Part shown: positions 11,533 through 25,127 of the stretch, one piece after another | Layout of the letters: each line of letters begins with the position of its first letter | Position numbering within the stretch: position 1 is the first letter of the stretch | Assembly: GCA_022316685.1 (NCBI GenBank) | Contig: JAKJHU010000046.1 | Coordinates: 4,377,001 to 4,441,000 of the forward strand | Reading direction: 5' to 3' | Source: Progne subis subis | Lineage: Eukaryota; Chordata; Aves; Passeriformes; Hirundinidae | DNA: 64,000 nucleotides | Notes under the pieces: model-generated | What the model was told of the DNA's origin: nothing | The model's database searches: none | Seen by the model: the letters and a program-made list of their open reading frames with translations, nothing else | Program-made: the position numbers and the translations under genes

Positions 11533-14500
11533 GTGAGAAAAATATGAGTGTTTAATGTTAGACCTATCAAAAAGAGTTACACCATCCCTGAGAAGGTAAC
11601 TTTGCCGGGTGTAGGTTTTTGTTTTGTTCAGCACAAGTAACAGCTCCTTTAAAGAGAAAGTGCCAGTGCATTTCTGATTTATGAGCTGTAGACGGGAAGG
11701 ACCTAAGGAAAACAGGAAGAATGCAAAGTCCTGCTTCTATGCTGATGATTGATGACCTGCTTCAGATCTGACTTGAAATAGGAGTGAAAAGGGACAAATA
11801 GTTTAGTAGCCTCTAGTTCAGGTTTTGTCAGGACAAAGGAGGTTTATCAGGAGGTCTGACAGCCCTGTGAGAACAGAGGGCAAATACTTTGGCATTGCAC
11901 CGATTAATGCAGGTGGTACACTCACAGCATTTATTTGCAGATCTGGGCAAATGCTACCAGTGTGTTCAGTTATCCTTAAAAGTGAAACCACCGCAGTGGC
12001 AGTCAGGCAACTAGCTCATACACACTTTGTGCAGCCACAACTTAACTGGTGTTACATGGACCTCCTAAAGTTACCTTAGATCTGTGTGTCTCTGTCACAG
12101 CTACACTTTTCAATCACTGTAGGGAAGGCAGAAACCCCAGGATTGTAATGGACTGTTAAGCTCTACTTACCCAATTTTTTGTTGTTGTTACAGAGCCACT
12201 GTTTATCATGCTTACCCTGGATTTTTGGGTCTTGGAGTGCCTTTCAGTCACTGTTGGTCTAGATGAAGACAGAGAGGTGTTTTATAGTGTTAGGAAAGCA
12301 AATTTCCCACATTCTATGTCATGGCTGGATCTGAGAGAGATCCAGGTTTGCCTAAGATTTCTGTGCTCTGGAGGAGAGAAATCCCAAGGCATATGTGTAA
12401 TATAGAAGATACAGTTGTTGAGAGATAACCTGTTCTACACTTCTGCTTTAAACCAATTAAGAGAGTGAAGAAGAGGCTTCAGGGTTTATCTGACTGTTTT
12501 GAGTCTCTGGCACAAGTTTGCTTTCTTGGACAATGTTATTAGTACTCCAAGAGACCAACAAATTCTTTGGAGAGAGACCTGCCCTGAAATGAGGTTTTAT
12601 TTTTGGAATATTTCTGTATTTCTCCTGGGAGTTTTGAATTACTGTAGGGAGAGCCTCAAAGGTTTTCTACATTGGAAGATCTCTCTAGGGGGATGGCTTT
12701 AGTGTTTTTCTACACTTGAGCTAAGTAATTGCTATGCAGCAATGAAATTGGATGCCTGAGCTGGCTCAGATCTCTGTCTTTTGGCAGTAAATACATGAAA
12801 TTCTGTGCAAGTAGTTGTTTCAGATGCAGTCGGTAGTCCCATATCCTGTTAACTGCTCATAATTAAAAGTAAACCTTCCAGAAATCAGGAACTACCATTA
12901 GGCTCCTAACTCTGTGTAGTAATTAATTAAAAATTCAAGTCATGATGCTATATGGTCATCATGGCACCGAAGTGCAAAACAAGAAATAGGTTTTGCTCTG
13001 CTGTACAAACAGAATGCACATGGGAATGATTTGGCAAGGTGGATTTGTTGCAACTGAGGTTTCCTGTTCATCACAATTTATCAGCACTTCTGCAAGACTT
13101 CGGGGAATATTATTTCTATCAAGGATTTCATCATCTTGGGCTTTTTCGTTTAGACCAAACAGGGACTTAATTTTTTTTTTTTTTCCCCACATTTTCTTGA
13201 AGACCTTAATTTGAGTTCCTTTGCCCAGTTTGTACTCGGGCAAAGAAGATGTCTTGGCAGCCATTGGCCCAGGTAGTTCTTTCCAGCTGATTCCTCTGCC
13301 CCTTACAGCTTCTGGCGGGGTTCAAGGAAGAGCTTTATTTTCTCTCTTCTCTTCAGCATCTCCCAAGGGAGCCACATTCCTCCACAGCCCAGCTGTGACT
13401 GAGCTGCAGGGCTGTGAAGGCCTTACCTCACATATGGGTATAGAGGATCCGTCTTGAGGACTGACATCTCCTGGAGAGGGTGGATTTGCTGGGTTTATAA
13501 TGTCTCTGAACATGGAAAAAATAAAGCTGGTTCATGTTTCTTGTTGGCAGCACCCAGATCTTACCTTACATCTGCTACTCCTCCTCACCTACTGGAAGCT
13601 CACTTAGCTCTTCCCCTGGAGTCCTGGTTCCTGGCAGAACTGTGCTCCCTTTGACTTTGCTTAGAGCACTGGGTGGCTGCTCGGTATTTCTGAAACACAG
13701 CAAGTAAAATGTGACAGCCTCTGTCATAGCTATTAGTTACAGCCACTGTGTGTGCGTGGGTGTTCCTGTGCTTCTGTCAGACACTTGTATTTCTCAATCA
13801 TTGTTAATTACAATGGCATTTAGAGAGAACCAGTTTCAGGGCGTGCTGATTTATTTTCTCTCTTACACTAAGTAACTCTCATCCTAATGGTCTCTTAATG
13901 TTTCATTCTTGTATCCAAGCTACTAATGTGATCAAACTTTTCATGGTAGGGTAATAGTCAGTTAAAACCAAAGAAATAATTAGCCAAAATATTGTTTCTG
14001 GTACCAAACACAAATGAATGGCTGCCCTGCAATTAATGGAAAACAAAGAGCTATACATTGCTTGGGGTGAAATTTAGATCATATTTGTCATTAGACATTT
14101 TTCATTTGCAAACTTCTTCTTTTCTAAACAATGACTTAGAGCTTCAAAAATTAGTTTTTGTGCATATAAATGTTGCCCTTGATCACCTTGTGTTTTAGCC
14201 TTCAAGCTATGAAAATCTTCCCCATCTTTCAAATGTTGCAGAGAGCACAGATCTGCTGTAGCACACACTAAGGAAAAACCTCTAAAGAAATAAATCATTC
14301 CCTATTCAGTGTAATAAAGTAACTAAGAGCGGAGTCACACACTGAGTGAGGAAGACAGTGCCAAATGCTTTGTACTTATATTATTTCATTGTCAACCTGT
14401 GACTAAATGACTTAGGAGTCCTGTGGAATTAAAATTATATGTGATTTAGGACCATGCTGTAATATGCACATAGAATGGAAATTAATTTAATTAATCTAGC

Positions 14501-17500
14501 AAAGGTAAAAAAGGAATATATAATTTTATTTCTGAAAAAGGAAAGAGATCATGTAAGTGCTTCTTAGCATTTGTATATATTAAAATCTCTATTTTATGTA
14601 ATCTAGCCAAACAGATATGGAGATGTTTACTTGAGGTATTGAATCAAATAACTATGATTTTTCTTACACCTCCTGATCCATATCCTCTTATGTCAGTGGA
14701 AAACTCCACATGCAACTGTCCTGAGTGTATGTTCATTCCCAGTTTCACACTGCACTCATCCAGGGGTCTGCACATCTCTCAGTCCCCGAGTGACAGCACT
14801 CGCACATCTCCTGACTCATCTCCCATTTTCATATCCCAAGGACTGAGAGCCCTTCTTAGAGAGGATCACACCTCCTGTACCTCTGTGATCCACACTTGGC
14901 ACAGTCCCATGGGGTGGTCTGCACAGGACAGGGCTAGAGACTGACCAACATACCAGGCCTGGCTTTGCCATGGGAGGTTACGCGTGAGCTTTGCTGTCTC
15001 CTCCTCCTTCCCACACAGCTGTGTTCCCAGAGCTCTCAGCCCCCACACTGGGGAAGCTTTCTCCCTATGATGCCTTTGGATTTAGTGACACTGGAAGATG
15101 TGTTGGGCTCACAGCTTTGTCCTATGTGCTCAGTGCAAGGAAGAAAATAGGCTTTGCACTTGGGTTGGATGAAAATCTTACTTTGGGCCTTGAGACCTGT
15201 AACTTCCCTTCTTTGTGTCCTGTGTCACAGGTGGATGTCACATCTGTGCACAGTCCCACAGGACTGCCTTGGATGAGACTCGTGCAAGCAGCTGCCAACA
15301 GCAAGGAGCAGAACTTGGAAGCTTACTTAGAAAACAGTCAGTTATACTATCGCTCCACCAGGAAAATCAATAAAAATGAGGAACTGCTTGTCTGGTATGA
15401 TGAGGAGCTTTCCAGCCTCTTGGGTTTCAATGAGATAAAAGCTCAGAGTCTCCAGAATGGTAAGTACCATATTGCTGACTGCAGGGGTCACTGAGGACAG
15501 AAGCGAATCTGCATCTTCTTTAGAATGTGGTTTTCTTGTAATAATACAAAACATGTCTAAATCCTTAGCTGGACTGCTGAGAGAAAAGACCTTCTGCTTT
15601 GAGGTTTGAGCTGGAGGCACAGAGAAAGAACCGATTTGCAGTTCTTAATGCCATTCTCATTGCTACTTTATAGAAGATGGTGCACTTGGGATTCACGCTG
15701 AAAGTTTTGAGCTATACAATGGAAACCCATGCACTTTGATAACTTGGAATCCTAAAAGTCTAAATCATCAGGCCTTGAAAATAGGCCTTTTTAGCTCATT
15801 GAGAAATCAGATATAAGCTAGTGTTCAGCTTTAATCTTGTAAATGAGCAAATCTTTAAAAATACATAACAAACCTAACAGTACGGTGTACAGCACAGTCT
15901 GCTGATTTGGTGTGAGACACAGTGGAAATGAGGAAAAGAACAAGCTTTAATTTCTGAGATGTTGCTGGAAATTCATTGCTCCAAAAGAAATTGACCTAGA
16001 AGTCGTTACAAAACTAAAAATCCAAATAACAGAGACACCAAGCAAGTCAATTAGGTCCATACCAAGTCTGACTCCAGCTGTCATTTGCTCCAAATTTTAC
16101 CTGGTTATACTGGAACAAAACCCTTTCTACATTCCTTTTAGCTGATGTAAACAAATCTTGTATAGATTGGTTATTAAAGGTATAGGATGGTAAAGATATG
16201 CATTAGCAAATTGATATGGTAATGTGCTTGTCTATAAATTAGTATTAAATTAATACAGACACATTTATAGCAGGAACTGACTAAATCATTCCAGCTAGTT
16301 TCAGTATATTCTGTTAGTTTCTGTGTAGACACACACTTTAGATTTGCCAGCCCTTTGGATTTACCAGGGAAGAGTGTTACTTGCACAAGAAACACTATAT
16401 CTAGACTCAAGACTTCAGTCTCACAGGTATAATGTTCCACCCATTTCAGCAGCTTTATTTTCTTATTAAAAGTTCAGCGTCTGTAGCTTGTAAAGTGACC
16501 TAAGCTGTGCTGAGTCCCAAATTAGGAATTTTTAGTTCTACCCAACAAATTTACGAACTTTCCTACGTATTCCAGGCTTCAGGCGCTGTCTGGCATCACT
16601 TGCATTTTGAAACTGCTGTGTTGTGAAACAGTGTAGCATGGATATAGTTTACAAAGGTTAAGATGCACCATATTTGTGTTGATTGCTGAATTTTGTATCA
16701 TCTGTTCATTGGCAATCAATCACCCCCTGAACCAGAGGTGCAGTAGGTCTGAGAACCACAAGGAAAGAGTGTTCCTTATTCCTCCTGCCCATCACTGGCA
16801 TTGTTTCAATCTGAACATCATTATCTGTGCCACCGACTTGTGCCTTAAAGCTTATAACAGCTTGCCAAATGAGCATGAGTAAGGGCTTCAGGCATTAAGG
16901 TCAGATGATTTTTGAATGGTATTAAACTTCCAGAGTATCCTAAAAATAGAGGGTCATGTAAAAATCTTTGAATCCTGGTCTAAAACTCATTATTGCTTGG
17001 ATATATAGTATTTAAGGTTCATGCTGAATTAAAGCCAGTGACTTAGTTAAGAAATGTAGACCCAAATCTGGGTTTAGACTTCATTATAAAATCTAAATGG
17101 TTTTATCTAAACCATGGTGTACTGGCAATTTTATGTACTTTTATGTAATATAATTACATTTTATGTAATAAAATTTAGGCTTGAGAGTCTAAATTGAATA
17201 ATTTCTGCCAGTAGTATGGAAGCATGGTAGCAAATAAGAGTGAACCATTCTGCATAGCAGGAAGGGACCTCATTCTGCACTGGTATTAGTTTTACCATGT
17301 GTAACCTTGTATGACACAAGAGGTGTTTCTGGTTTTTTGCGTCAATGACAGGATCAGGATCTGAATCCACCCATGATCCCACCTTTGCAAAATTCATCAC
17401 TTGTTGTCTCTTTCTGCAGAGTTGAGATGTCAAGAATGTGACCGAGTCTTTAAATGTGAGCATTCCTATCTGTCCCATGTCCGCTTCCTCTGTGTCCCAG

Positions 17501-18588
17501 AGAAGACTGCTCTCCTGTGGAGAAACTTCCAGAACCCTAAAACTGAAAACAGCAACCTAGCTGAGCAGACCACAAATTTCCACAGTCTGGCAAGAGACCT
17601 GGAAGTCAAAATGGCAGCTTATAAAGGTGATGCACAAGGTCTTATTGGAGAGAGGAGAGCAAAATCTGAAGAGGCTGAGAACAACAGGAGCAGAAAAACT
17701 GTGCTGTTGGAGAAAACCAATAATTTGACTGAGGAGCATAACTGTGGGGGCAAGGAAGAGGTTGGGGGAGAGCATGCATTAGCTGGTTCTTTCTGGAAGC
17801 TTAGTTCTGGGAGGCAGTCAGCTAGGAAGGATGCTTTAGAGCAGAAGCAGAGTGCTTTCACTGAGGTCAGGAGGATGAAAGAGAAGCTGAGGAATGAGAG
17901 ACTGCAGGAGCCAGAACAGGAGGATGGCCTGGTCCCACTTGGTAAAGAGCAGGTATCAAAGGAAGTGTTGCTGAACTCCTCTGGTAGTGCATTCTCCTTT
18001 GTTTGGCCCACCAGAGCTCGAGGAGAACAGAAGAGTGCTTTCAGCAAACCCAGTAAGTGTGTAACAGAAGGAGCTGCAGTAAATTCTTCTCATCCCATGA
18101 GTGAGTCAGCAAAGAGCCTGGGGGAGCTGTCTGGCTTCATTGCCACCGCAGACATCATGTGCTGCAGCACTCTTCTCAATTCCAAGTTCTTTGTCAGTGA
18201 TTTGTGTAGTGCTCAGATGCTGCAGACAAGCATCACTCGGAGCAATGTTTTCCCATATACCTCAGAACAGTGGCCCAAGCAAGCAGGACAGTTACAAAGC
18301 ACCACCACCACCTCCTCCTCTTCCTCCTCCTCCTCCTCCTTGACTCTTCTTCCCCCCACCTTCACATCCTTTGGAGTGGCTGCCCAGAACTGGTGTGCCA
18401 AATGCAACCTGTCCTTTCGCATGACATCTGATTTAGTCTTCCACATGCGGTCACATCACAAAAAAGAATACTCCTCAAGTGAATCCCAGTGCAAGAGGAG
18501 ACGAGAGGAGAAGCTGACATGTCCCATTTGCCATGAGTACTTCAGAGAACGCCATCATTTATCCCGGCACATGACTTCTCATAATTAG
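11317..18588 (+). CDS. ZNF488: ZNF488 (PRDM8-related) with intact PR domain; 3 coding exons, 537 aa
   Basis: The coding sequence is join(11317-11532, 15231-15459, 17420-18588), 1,614 nt. Intron phases are 0 and 1, and all junctions are GT-AG. The start ATG has A at -3 and G at +4. Residues ~10-130 form a PR(SET-like) domain closely resembling PRDM8: VFGPC and FIALK in exon 1, then PWMRLVQ, EQNLEAY and EELLVWY (122-128) in exon 2. Residues 152-173 form a C2HC-type finger as in PRDM8. Two C2H2 fingers close the protein (C474/C477/H490/H494 and C516/C519/H532/H536), with a basic KRRREEK stretch between them. The middle (~175-470) is low-complexity and charged, with a Thr/Ser run. Mammalian ZNF488 is a nuclear repressor linked to oligodendrocyte differentiation. 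Position next to RBP3 and GDF2 identifies ZNF488 rather than PRDM8 itself. Family identity is firm; histone-methyltransferase activity is not implied. Confidence 0.93.
11533..15230 (+). other. ZNF488: ZNF488 intron, 3,698 bp
   Basis: Phase-0 intron with GTGAGA donor and TGTGTCACAG acceptor. I saw no coding exon or clear mobile element. A T-run lies near 13170. Confidence 0.85.
15231..15459 (+). CDS. ZNF488: ZNF488 coding exon 2: C-terminal half of PR domain
   Basis: Encodes residues 73-148 plus the first base of codon 149. It contains PWMRLVQAAANSKEQNLEAY and the EELLVWY motif, which in PRDM8 closes the SET-like fold. The donor is the strong AATG|GTAAGT. Confidence 0.92.
15460..17419 (+). 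other. ZNF488: ZNF488 intron, 1,960 bp
   Basis: Phase-1 intron running from GTAAGT to CTCTTTCTGCAG. I saw nothing coding in it; the sequence is AT-rich and low in CpG. Confidence 0.85.
17420..18588 (+). CDS. ZNF488: ZNF488 coding exon 3: zinc fingers and linker
   Basis: A 1,169-nt terminal coding exon encoding residues 149-537, with the stop TAG at 18586-18588. It carries the C2HC finger at its start, a long linker rich in Ser, Glu and Lys, and two C-terminal C2H2 fingers. The single-exon linker-plus-fingers arrangement corresponds to the main coding exon of mammalian ZNF488. Confidence 0.93.
18301..18341 (+). repeat. ZNF488: In-frame (ACC)n(TCC)n trinucleotide tract
   Basis: A pyrimidine-rich ACC/TCC repeat inside exon 3 encodes a short Thr run followed by nine Ser. 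It is in frame and likely length-variable between species or individuals. Confidence 0.85.
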
Positions 18589-19130
18589 AGCTGTGCAGAC
18601 AGATGCCACCAAGGGACTGGGCAGGTTGGATGAAGAAGGGAATGATAGTTCACTTAAATCTATTTCTTTTTGAGTTTACATTAATATCTTTCAGGAAATC
18701 ACTGTTTACAATAATTTATAATAGACGTTTTGCGAAAAAAATATAAAATGTTTACAAAAGTCTGAGTGAGTTTTAAGTTTTGAAGACTCAACCTAGCCCT
18801 TGTCAACCTATTTTTGAGGAAATGAAATAGTGAAATGAATCCACTTGCAGTGCTAATTTGCAGAGTAGGGAACAAAAAATAGATTTGCAAACAGAATTGT
18901 CTTTGCTTATGTTTGATTTGCTGGTGTCTGTGCAGTACAATGTAAATACAGAAATAACAACCACCTCATTGAATGAGGAATTTTAAGAATTAGAAAAATC
19001 AGAGCTTATATGTTAAAAGAAAATAAGTTACTATTTCTAGAAGTATTGGTGGCCTCTTACTCCTTTATGTTAGCTGAATCAGCTCTCTTACAAATTTTTG
19101 TAAAAAAATAAAAACCGACGTCTTACCATC
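18589..19130 (+). terminator. ZNF488: ZNF488 3' UTR with candidate poly(A) signal
   Basis: An AATAAA hexamer at 19107-19112 lies ~520 nt after the stop codon, followed by GT/CT-rich sequence. It is the first canonical signal on the plus strand after the gene, so the message plausibly ends near 19130. Longer 3' UTRs cannot be excluded. Confidence 0.45.
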
Positions 19131-22100
19131 TCCTTGGCTTTGAAAGCGATGTGAATTATAAGACTGTTTGAAATCTATGATTGTCAACAACTGACCAGCA
19201 GACTACCATAGAGATTGGAACTTGTACAGCAAAATATCCGAGTCCTGTTCTAGGCTCTGCCACTTTAGAAATATCTTGTACACAGTGAAATCAACGTGTG
19301 TCTGTGTCAAAATGTGAGCTGTTGTCAACCTTATTGTGTAGACAGGAAGCAAATATTCTGAGACCTGTGTAACTTTAGTAGGCATACAGATCTGATGGGA
19401 GTAAAGTTTAGCCTGTGGTTTTCAGGCTTTGGATATACAAAAGGAAGCAGTTAGGGTATCTGAGTTACAATTAACTATGATAGATAGAATCTGCACACTT
19501 TAATTGTGGATGATTGGCTCTTTTCTGGTAACTGCTAGAAGAGAAACACAGAATGATACAGGTGTACACGAACAGCAGTGCATTAGACCTGCTTGTCTAA
19601 CCTCTGGTTGCTGCATGGGTCAGTTCCAACTTTTTAAAAAAGAAAGTGGCATATTCTTTCTCTTGCCTGTCCATGAGACAATTTTCTTGTGTCTGCTTTG
19701 TTTTGAGCTTTGTTTAGTCTCAGCAGCAGATAAATTTATACTGCTCAGGGTGGGAGGAAACACTGTCTGTTGTTACTGTAGCCTATCTTAATTAGCCTTT
19801 CATTACTTTTTAAATCCATTTAGGGGTTTGATTTTGATAGTTTATGACATTGTATTCTTCAAGAAATCATTTATCCTGCTCTTGTATAGTATTTTTTCTG
19901 GTTGTCTGATGTTTTTGTAACCTGTCTCTGAACCTCACCTGCCTCATCAAGGGCAATTATTCCCTTTCAGACAGAGAATGATCAGAAACCACTCATTTCC
20001 CAGCTGAGGGTAAAGGACATTTCAATATGCTCTATATGTTCCACCATACTCCAGTGGTTTTTGAATACTGGACAGAATTTTGAGTTACCATGACGATGCC
20101 TAGCCTGATAATGCAAGTATCAGCAAGTAAACACATCTGAAGGTAAAAGAGAGACTGGCAATCTTAGGCTGTCAGCTGGAACCAACATAACACAGTCACT
20201 GTCACATCTTGGGAGATTTCTATAAATCAGGAGTTTGTATTCTTCCCAATATATTGCTGCTGAACATTAATACATGGCTGTTTCCTATTAATATAAACAT
20301 TTTTCTTATTGCAAGCCAACTACTGGCTGTGTACCCCAGCTTTATTTTTGAAACATAAGTGATAAAACTGTTACATTATGCCTTTGAGTTCAGGAGACAG
20401 TTCTGGTTGGATTGCAACAGAGCTTTTCAAGGTCAGTGATGGAAGCTCTTTCACTTGAATCATTAAAAACTGAAATGAACAAAGACTGAAACATGGAGCA
20501 CAGGGAACAACCTTGCATTCAGTAGGGGATGGTGTGGTTTCCTTGTAATCTTTCCATCTCTATTTTGTGTCCAGTAACATTTACTGTGTAAGGAATATAT
20601 TTATGGCAAAGTTTAATGGGCCAAATTTCACTCCACCTGGGTGCCAGCCAGTTTACTGTGAAGTCAGTGTCCATAAAGTGTAATGAAGGACTCCGTGGTG
20701 TAACTGCATTCATATGTGGGCAGGGTTATATTTCCCATTAGTAGTTTAGGCCAGATTGTGATCTCATTTATTCCAGTGCAAATCCATAATAATTCCATGT
20801 TGCTACTCCTGATTGATATTAATTACTTTAAGATCAGCCTGGCCCAGTATAAATAAGACTAAAGATATTTTGGTACCATTACTGCAAAATATTCTCTTCT
20901 GTGCTTACTGAAAGATGCCATGTTTTCTTAACAGTTTTATGATTAGAAACCTAGCTTCAGATTTCTTCTGGAAAACGACAGGACTAGCTGTATAATGCTC
21001 CCCAGAATTATTTTGGCACATCACTTCAACGTTACCCTGCTCCAAATGCCTGTTTTTCCAGTGCACTACACCTGGTGTATAATTTACATCGGAATGAAGC
21101 AGTACCAAATCTTACTGGTTACATGGTTTCACTGATTTTGTGTTGGACAAAGTGTAGAAAATCAACTACTGAAAAACAGATGCTAAGTCTCAAAACTCTT
21201 CAAATGGTGTGCTAGATCTACAGCCTGAGAGTTCTCACCAGTAATCATACTTCTTCACTTTGCTTATGGTATGAGGCTTAAGCTGGCAGCAAGGTTACAG
21301 GGCAAGATAGCTTCCCTTTATGTCATGGAGTTGTTTTCTTTGGGAGAAAATGAAAGAACTCTTACCCAGTTTCCTTGTGGGCATATCTCAGCCACAGTAA
21401 TTTATATACTGTGATGCCGAGCAATGTAGGAATGCCTTCTGTGCACAGAGAGAGAGTTATGAGGAGAAACAGTTACAAAAAGTGGCAGAACAGATTCAAA
21501 ATGCAAAAATAAGTAGAGGCTTTTAATAAGCTTTATTTCTGGTACTTTCCTCACCTCCTCCAGCTCAGGGGCAGTGCACTGTGGTCCTGGTCTGAAAATG
21601 TTGTAAGATTTCCCTCTTGCAACATGGGACTCACACAGCAGGCAGTGTGTGCAACGCTCTCCATGTATTTATTTATTTATTTATTAATTAAAAAAAAAAA
21701 AAAAAAATTGTAGGTGGCCATCAGAATAAAGATTGCATTGACAAATTGCTTTTTATTCTGAGGTAAAGGGGTTAGTGAACTAAGACTTATTCAGGCACAC
21801 ACCAAACCATACAGCCAAACAATATGACATCTTGTTACCTGCTGCATCTGTGCTGGTATCAGTGCAAAACCAGACAGATGCCAACAGAACCAGAACTTGA
21901 TTCCCTATGTGTAAAACCAGCTCTTGTGTAAAGCTCCTTGTGTAGGCACACTGAAAACCTTTTATGTGTCTCAAATTTAACTGAGTGTCTCATCTAAACT
22001 GGGTTACATAAACCAGGGGGCTTATCCAAAATTTTTGCAGATTTTATTTCTTTAAATGAAAATACTCGTATTAAAGCTGAGTGAACCAAATATTAAACAG

Positions 22101-24380
22101 GCAGAAGGAAGCCTAACGAGACAAAGAAAAACAAACTTCCTATAATTGAGTCATGCTGGAAGCTTATTTCCCCTTATGTCTAGAAGTCTGAAGATTTAAA
22201 TTGGTGCAGATGAAATCCTGCTGGAAGGAAAGCACTTGACTAGAGCAGGGGGTTTGTGAAGATGTGAAGGACTGCATTCTGTCCCTGTGAAATATTGTGA
22301 TTTTACAGCAGGGATCTCTGTCTTTTCTACAAGCAAAAATGCTAGGGAGGGGGGAAAAATAATTTTGTTTTTAAAACAAGAGGAGACAATCTTCAGTGAG
22401 CTGACTGGTTCTTTTCCTGTCTTTGCTAGCAACTAACTGTTCATTTTGATCAAACAACAGTTTCTCATGACATGTGTTTCTGGATCGGTGAAAAAGGACA
22501 CAACACAGTGCTGTCAAGCCTAGCTCTGCAGGCTGTGTTTTTGCAATGGATAATGAGTTTACAGATAGGAAATGCCAGATGATGATATTTGTTCACTCAC
22601 TGATCATTGATCCCTGATTTTTTTCTGATGAAGATGTATTTTTCCACTGAAATGACACACAGATGTGCTTTTGAGAAATATATATTTACTTGTTTTTTAT
22701 GAGGCAATTTTTCACTAATCAAGGCAGTCCTTGGATCTACAGGGCTCAGTTTGGAAATCTCTGGTCTAAGGCAGCACAAAGGAAATAAAAGCTGGCTGTC
22801 ATTACTTGGTTAGAGGTCTATGAATGCTGGAAGGAGGAAGATGATACTGCTATGTAGTCTGATACAATAACTCCTTTCTTCCTGCCTTTAAAAGGAACAT
22901 GATTAGGATTAAAATTCAGGAAGTTATTCTAGGTGGGATGATAAGAAAATGGTGCTATGAAATGTAGAATGTCCATGTCAGCTCTGGAACCAGATGAGAG
23001 AAGGGTGGCAGTTTCATCACATTTCCTGTTGTGTTCTGGAAGGGCACTTCTCAAATTGCTTTTCCCTCCCTAAAAACTTTCTAACTTTCTCATTTAAACC
23101 ACAAACCATGGACTTTACATAACTAATTTGCATCTGTGCTTTTGTGATTTTCAAACCTTTCAATGCAGTGTAATTTTCTACACAATTACTGACTGTAGTT
23201 CAGTGAGGTCTAAACTCATTGAGATGAGCATAACTATGACACAGCAGTTTGTGAAGACAGGAAAAATTGCCTTTAAGATGCTGGCCTTTGTTAAGCCTGG
23301 CAGTTTCAACATTAATTAACCAGTACTATGAAATAGCAAATAATATTTTGGCAAGTAATAAAATTTCTCAAGGTTGCACAATAGTTTTCCACTGAAATTG
23401 ATCACTTTAGTGAATTAAGAGCATTATTGATTTAAAATGGACTCACCAGCAATTGCATCTTCCTTGTTTGTTTTTCCAACCAGATTCCAATTTCTAGACA
23501 TATTTATTATATATATGTATTTCCCATATTACTCTGGGAAAAAATTATTTGCTGTTTGTGCCCACATGATACAGCTTTTTGTCCTTGAATGGATGGCTAA
23601 AGTTTCTAAATATTTGGCTTAACAATTAACATTGTTTGTACATGACAGCACAACTGATTGTTTTTAGGAAAACAAAGCGGTTTATCTGGATCATTTAGAA
23701 ATTAAAGAGGCTTAAAAGACATTAGAAGAAATACATTAATGTTTACTTTGTTACACTGGCTACTCCACTTTTTTCCACATTAAGAATACTTAATATTCTT
23801 CTTACATATATCCCTTTACATGAAATTCTGTATGGGTTTTGATTCATTAAAGTATTTTCCACAACACTGAGAAGTTTAACAACAAGCTTGTGCATAAAAA
23901 TCAGAACATGAAAATGTCTCAAAGGAGTTCAGGTTAGAGATCACACCGAGTGTAGTTGGTAAGACAAGTAATAAAAAAGATGGAAAATCTGTTTAGTTCT
24001 TAAAATTTTCTTCCTGTAAAAACTTGAAGTCAAGTGTTTAACACAATTTATTAAAAAAAAAAAAAATAATGGCAGAAACTTACAAATGAGCAAATGAACA
24101 TCACTGTGTAACTGCTGTAGACTCTAACTGAATTTTGGGGGAACATTTCCCTAATTTATTTACCTTACAACTGGCATTTTGTAGAGATGAGAGAATCTGA
24201 GATCTAGATTAAAGCTACACACGTCTAAATAATTATGAAGATACATGTTTAACTAAGAATTGTAGAAAAGACAAGGAATGCTGTGCATTAAGCTCATGTC
24301 AATATCTCTGAGTTTTTCTGGAATACACTATCACATCAAATGTAGCTTGATGGCAGGGTGCAGAGGATATTTTTCAGCTT
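19131..24380. other. Intergenic region between convergent ZNF488 and RBP3
   Basis: AT-rich sequence with only short, unsupported open frames. The only obvious structure is the (TTTA)n/poly-A patch near 21.7 kb. Alternative 3' ends of either flanking gene could extend into it. Confidence 0.6.
21666..21707. repeat. (TTTA)n microsatellite followed by A-run
   Basis: Several TATT/TTTA units run directly into an A-run of about 18 bases. This could be the decayed tail of a retroposed element, but I do not recognise the sequence before it. Confidence 0.8.
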
Positions 24381-24383
24381 TCC

Positions 24384-24389
24384 TTTATT
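24384..24389 (-). terminator. RBP3: Candidate RBP3 poly(A) signal
   Basis: TTTATT on the plus strand reads AATAAA on the minus strand, ~740 nt beyond the RBP3 stop. It is the first canonical hexamer downstream of the gene; further ones lie near 24155 and 24047. Confidence 0.35.
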
Positions 24390-25127
24390 TATATATATTT
24401 TTCTCCTGTCTTTGGAGCAGGACAGAGCAATCTAATTTTAGCCTTAAGTAAAAACATATGATTCTTTTCCTTGAGTCAGTTGATATGGGCACCAGGTAGA
24501 AGAGTCAATGTACTGCCTTTGTCTCGCTCACCCTCCCCTCCAACAGACACTGAGAGAAGCAGGAATGTTCCTTTCAAATACCAGGAGTCTCAGCAACCCT
24601 GACAGACTGGGAATGGTTATTTTTGGTACATCTAAACCATGAAATGGAGAAGAGACTTAATTAGGTCTTGCACTTTGGAAAACAGACTCTTCCAACTAAT
24701 GTTAATTTTTAAAGATGTATAAACAGGAATGTACACAATTTCCAAAGAAGAAGAGCCTTTTCTGTCTTTAGAGTTGTTCACATGCTTTCAATACTGACAA
24801 CTGGGATCTTCTATGGGATGAAAGGAAATCTGTGATTGGTAGCTACACTTTAAAAAACTGACACACTGAACATTTATGTTGGATTACAAGAGAGGAATAT
24901 AGAAACCCCAGTGAATTATTGAAGTATTTCAACCATGCACAAAAAGAGCTGGGTTCCACAGAACAGGGAAAATGCCAGCATGTTGGAAAGGAGTCCCTTT
25001 AAGCTATTTACAGGGACCCAATCACTGACCATAGAGATTGAAATGAAGCTCCCACTTCTTTCTAGGGTTTATATCTGGGTAGCTAGCTAGCTTTTCCTGA
25101 GAACTAGGGTTGTGTTCCTCCACTGGG

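Noticed and set aside
18213..18446. Minus-strand frame rich in Glu and Val
   Set aside because: It is antisense to the TCC repeat and zinc finger of ZNF488 exon 3.
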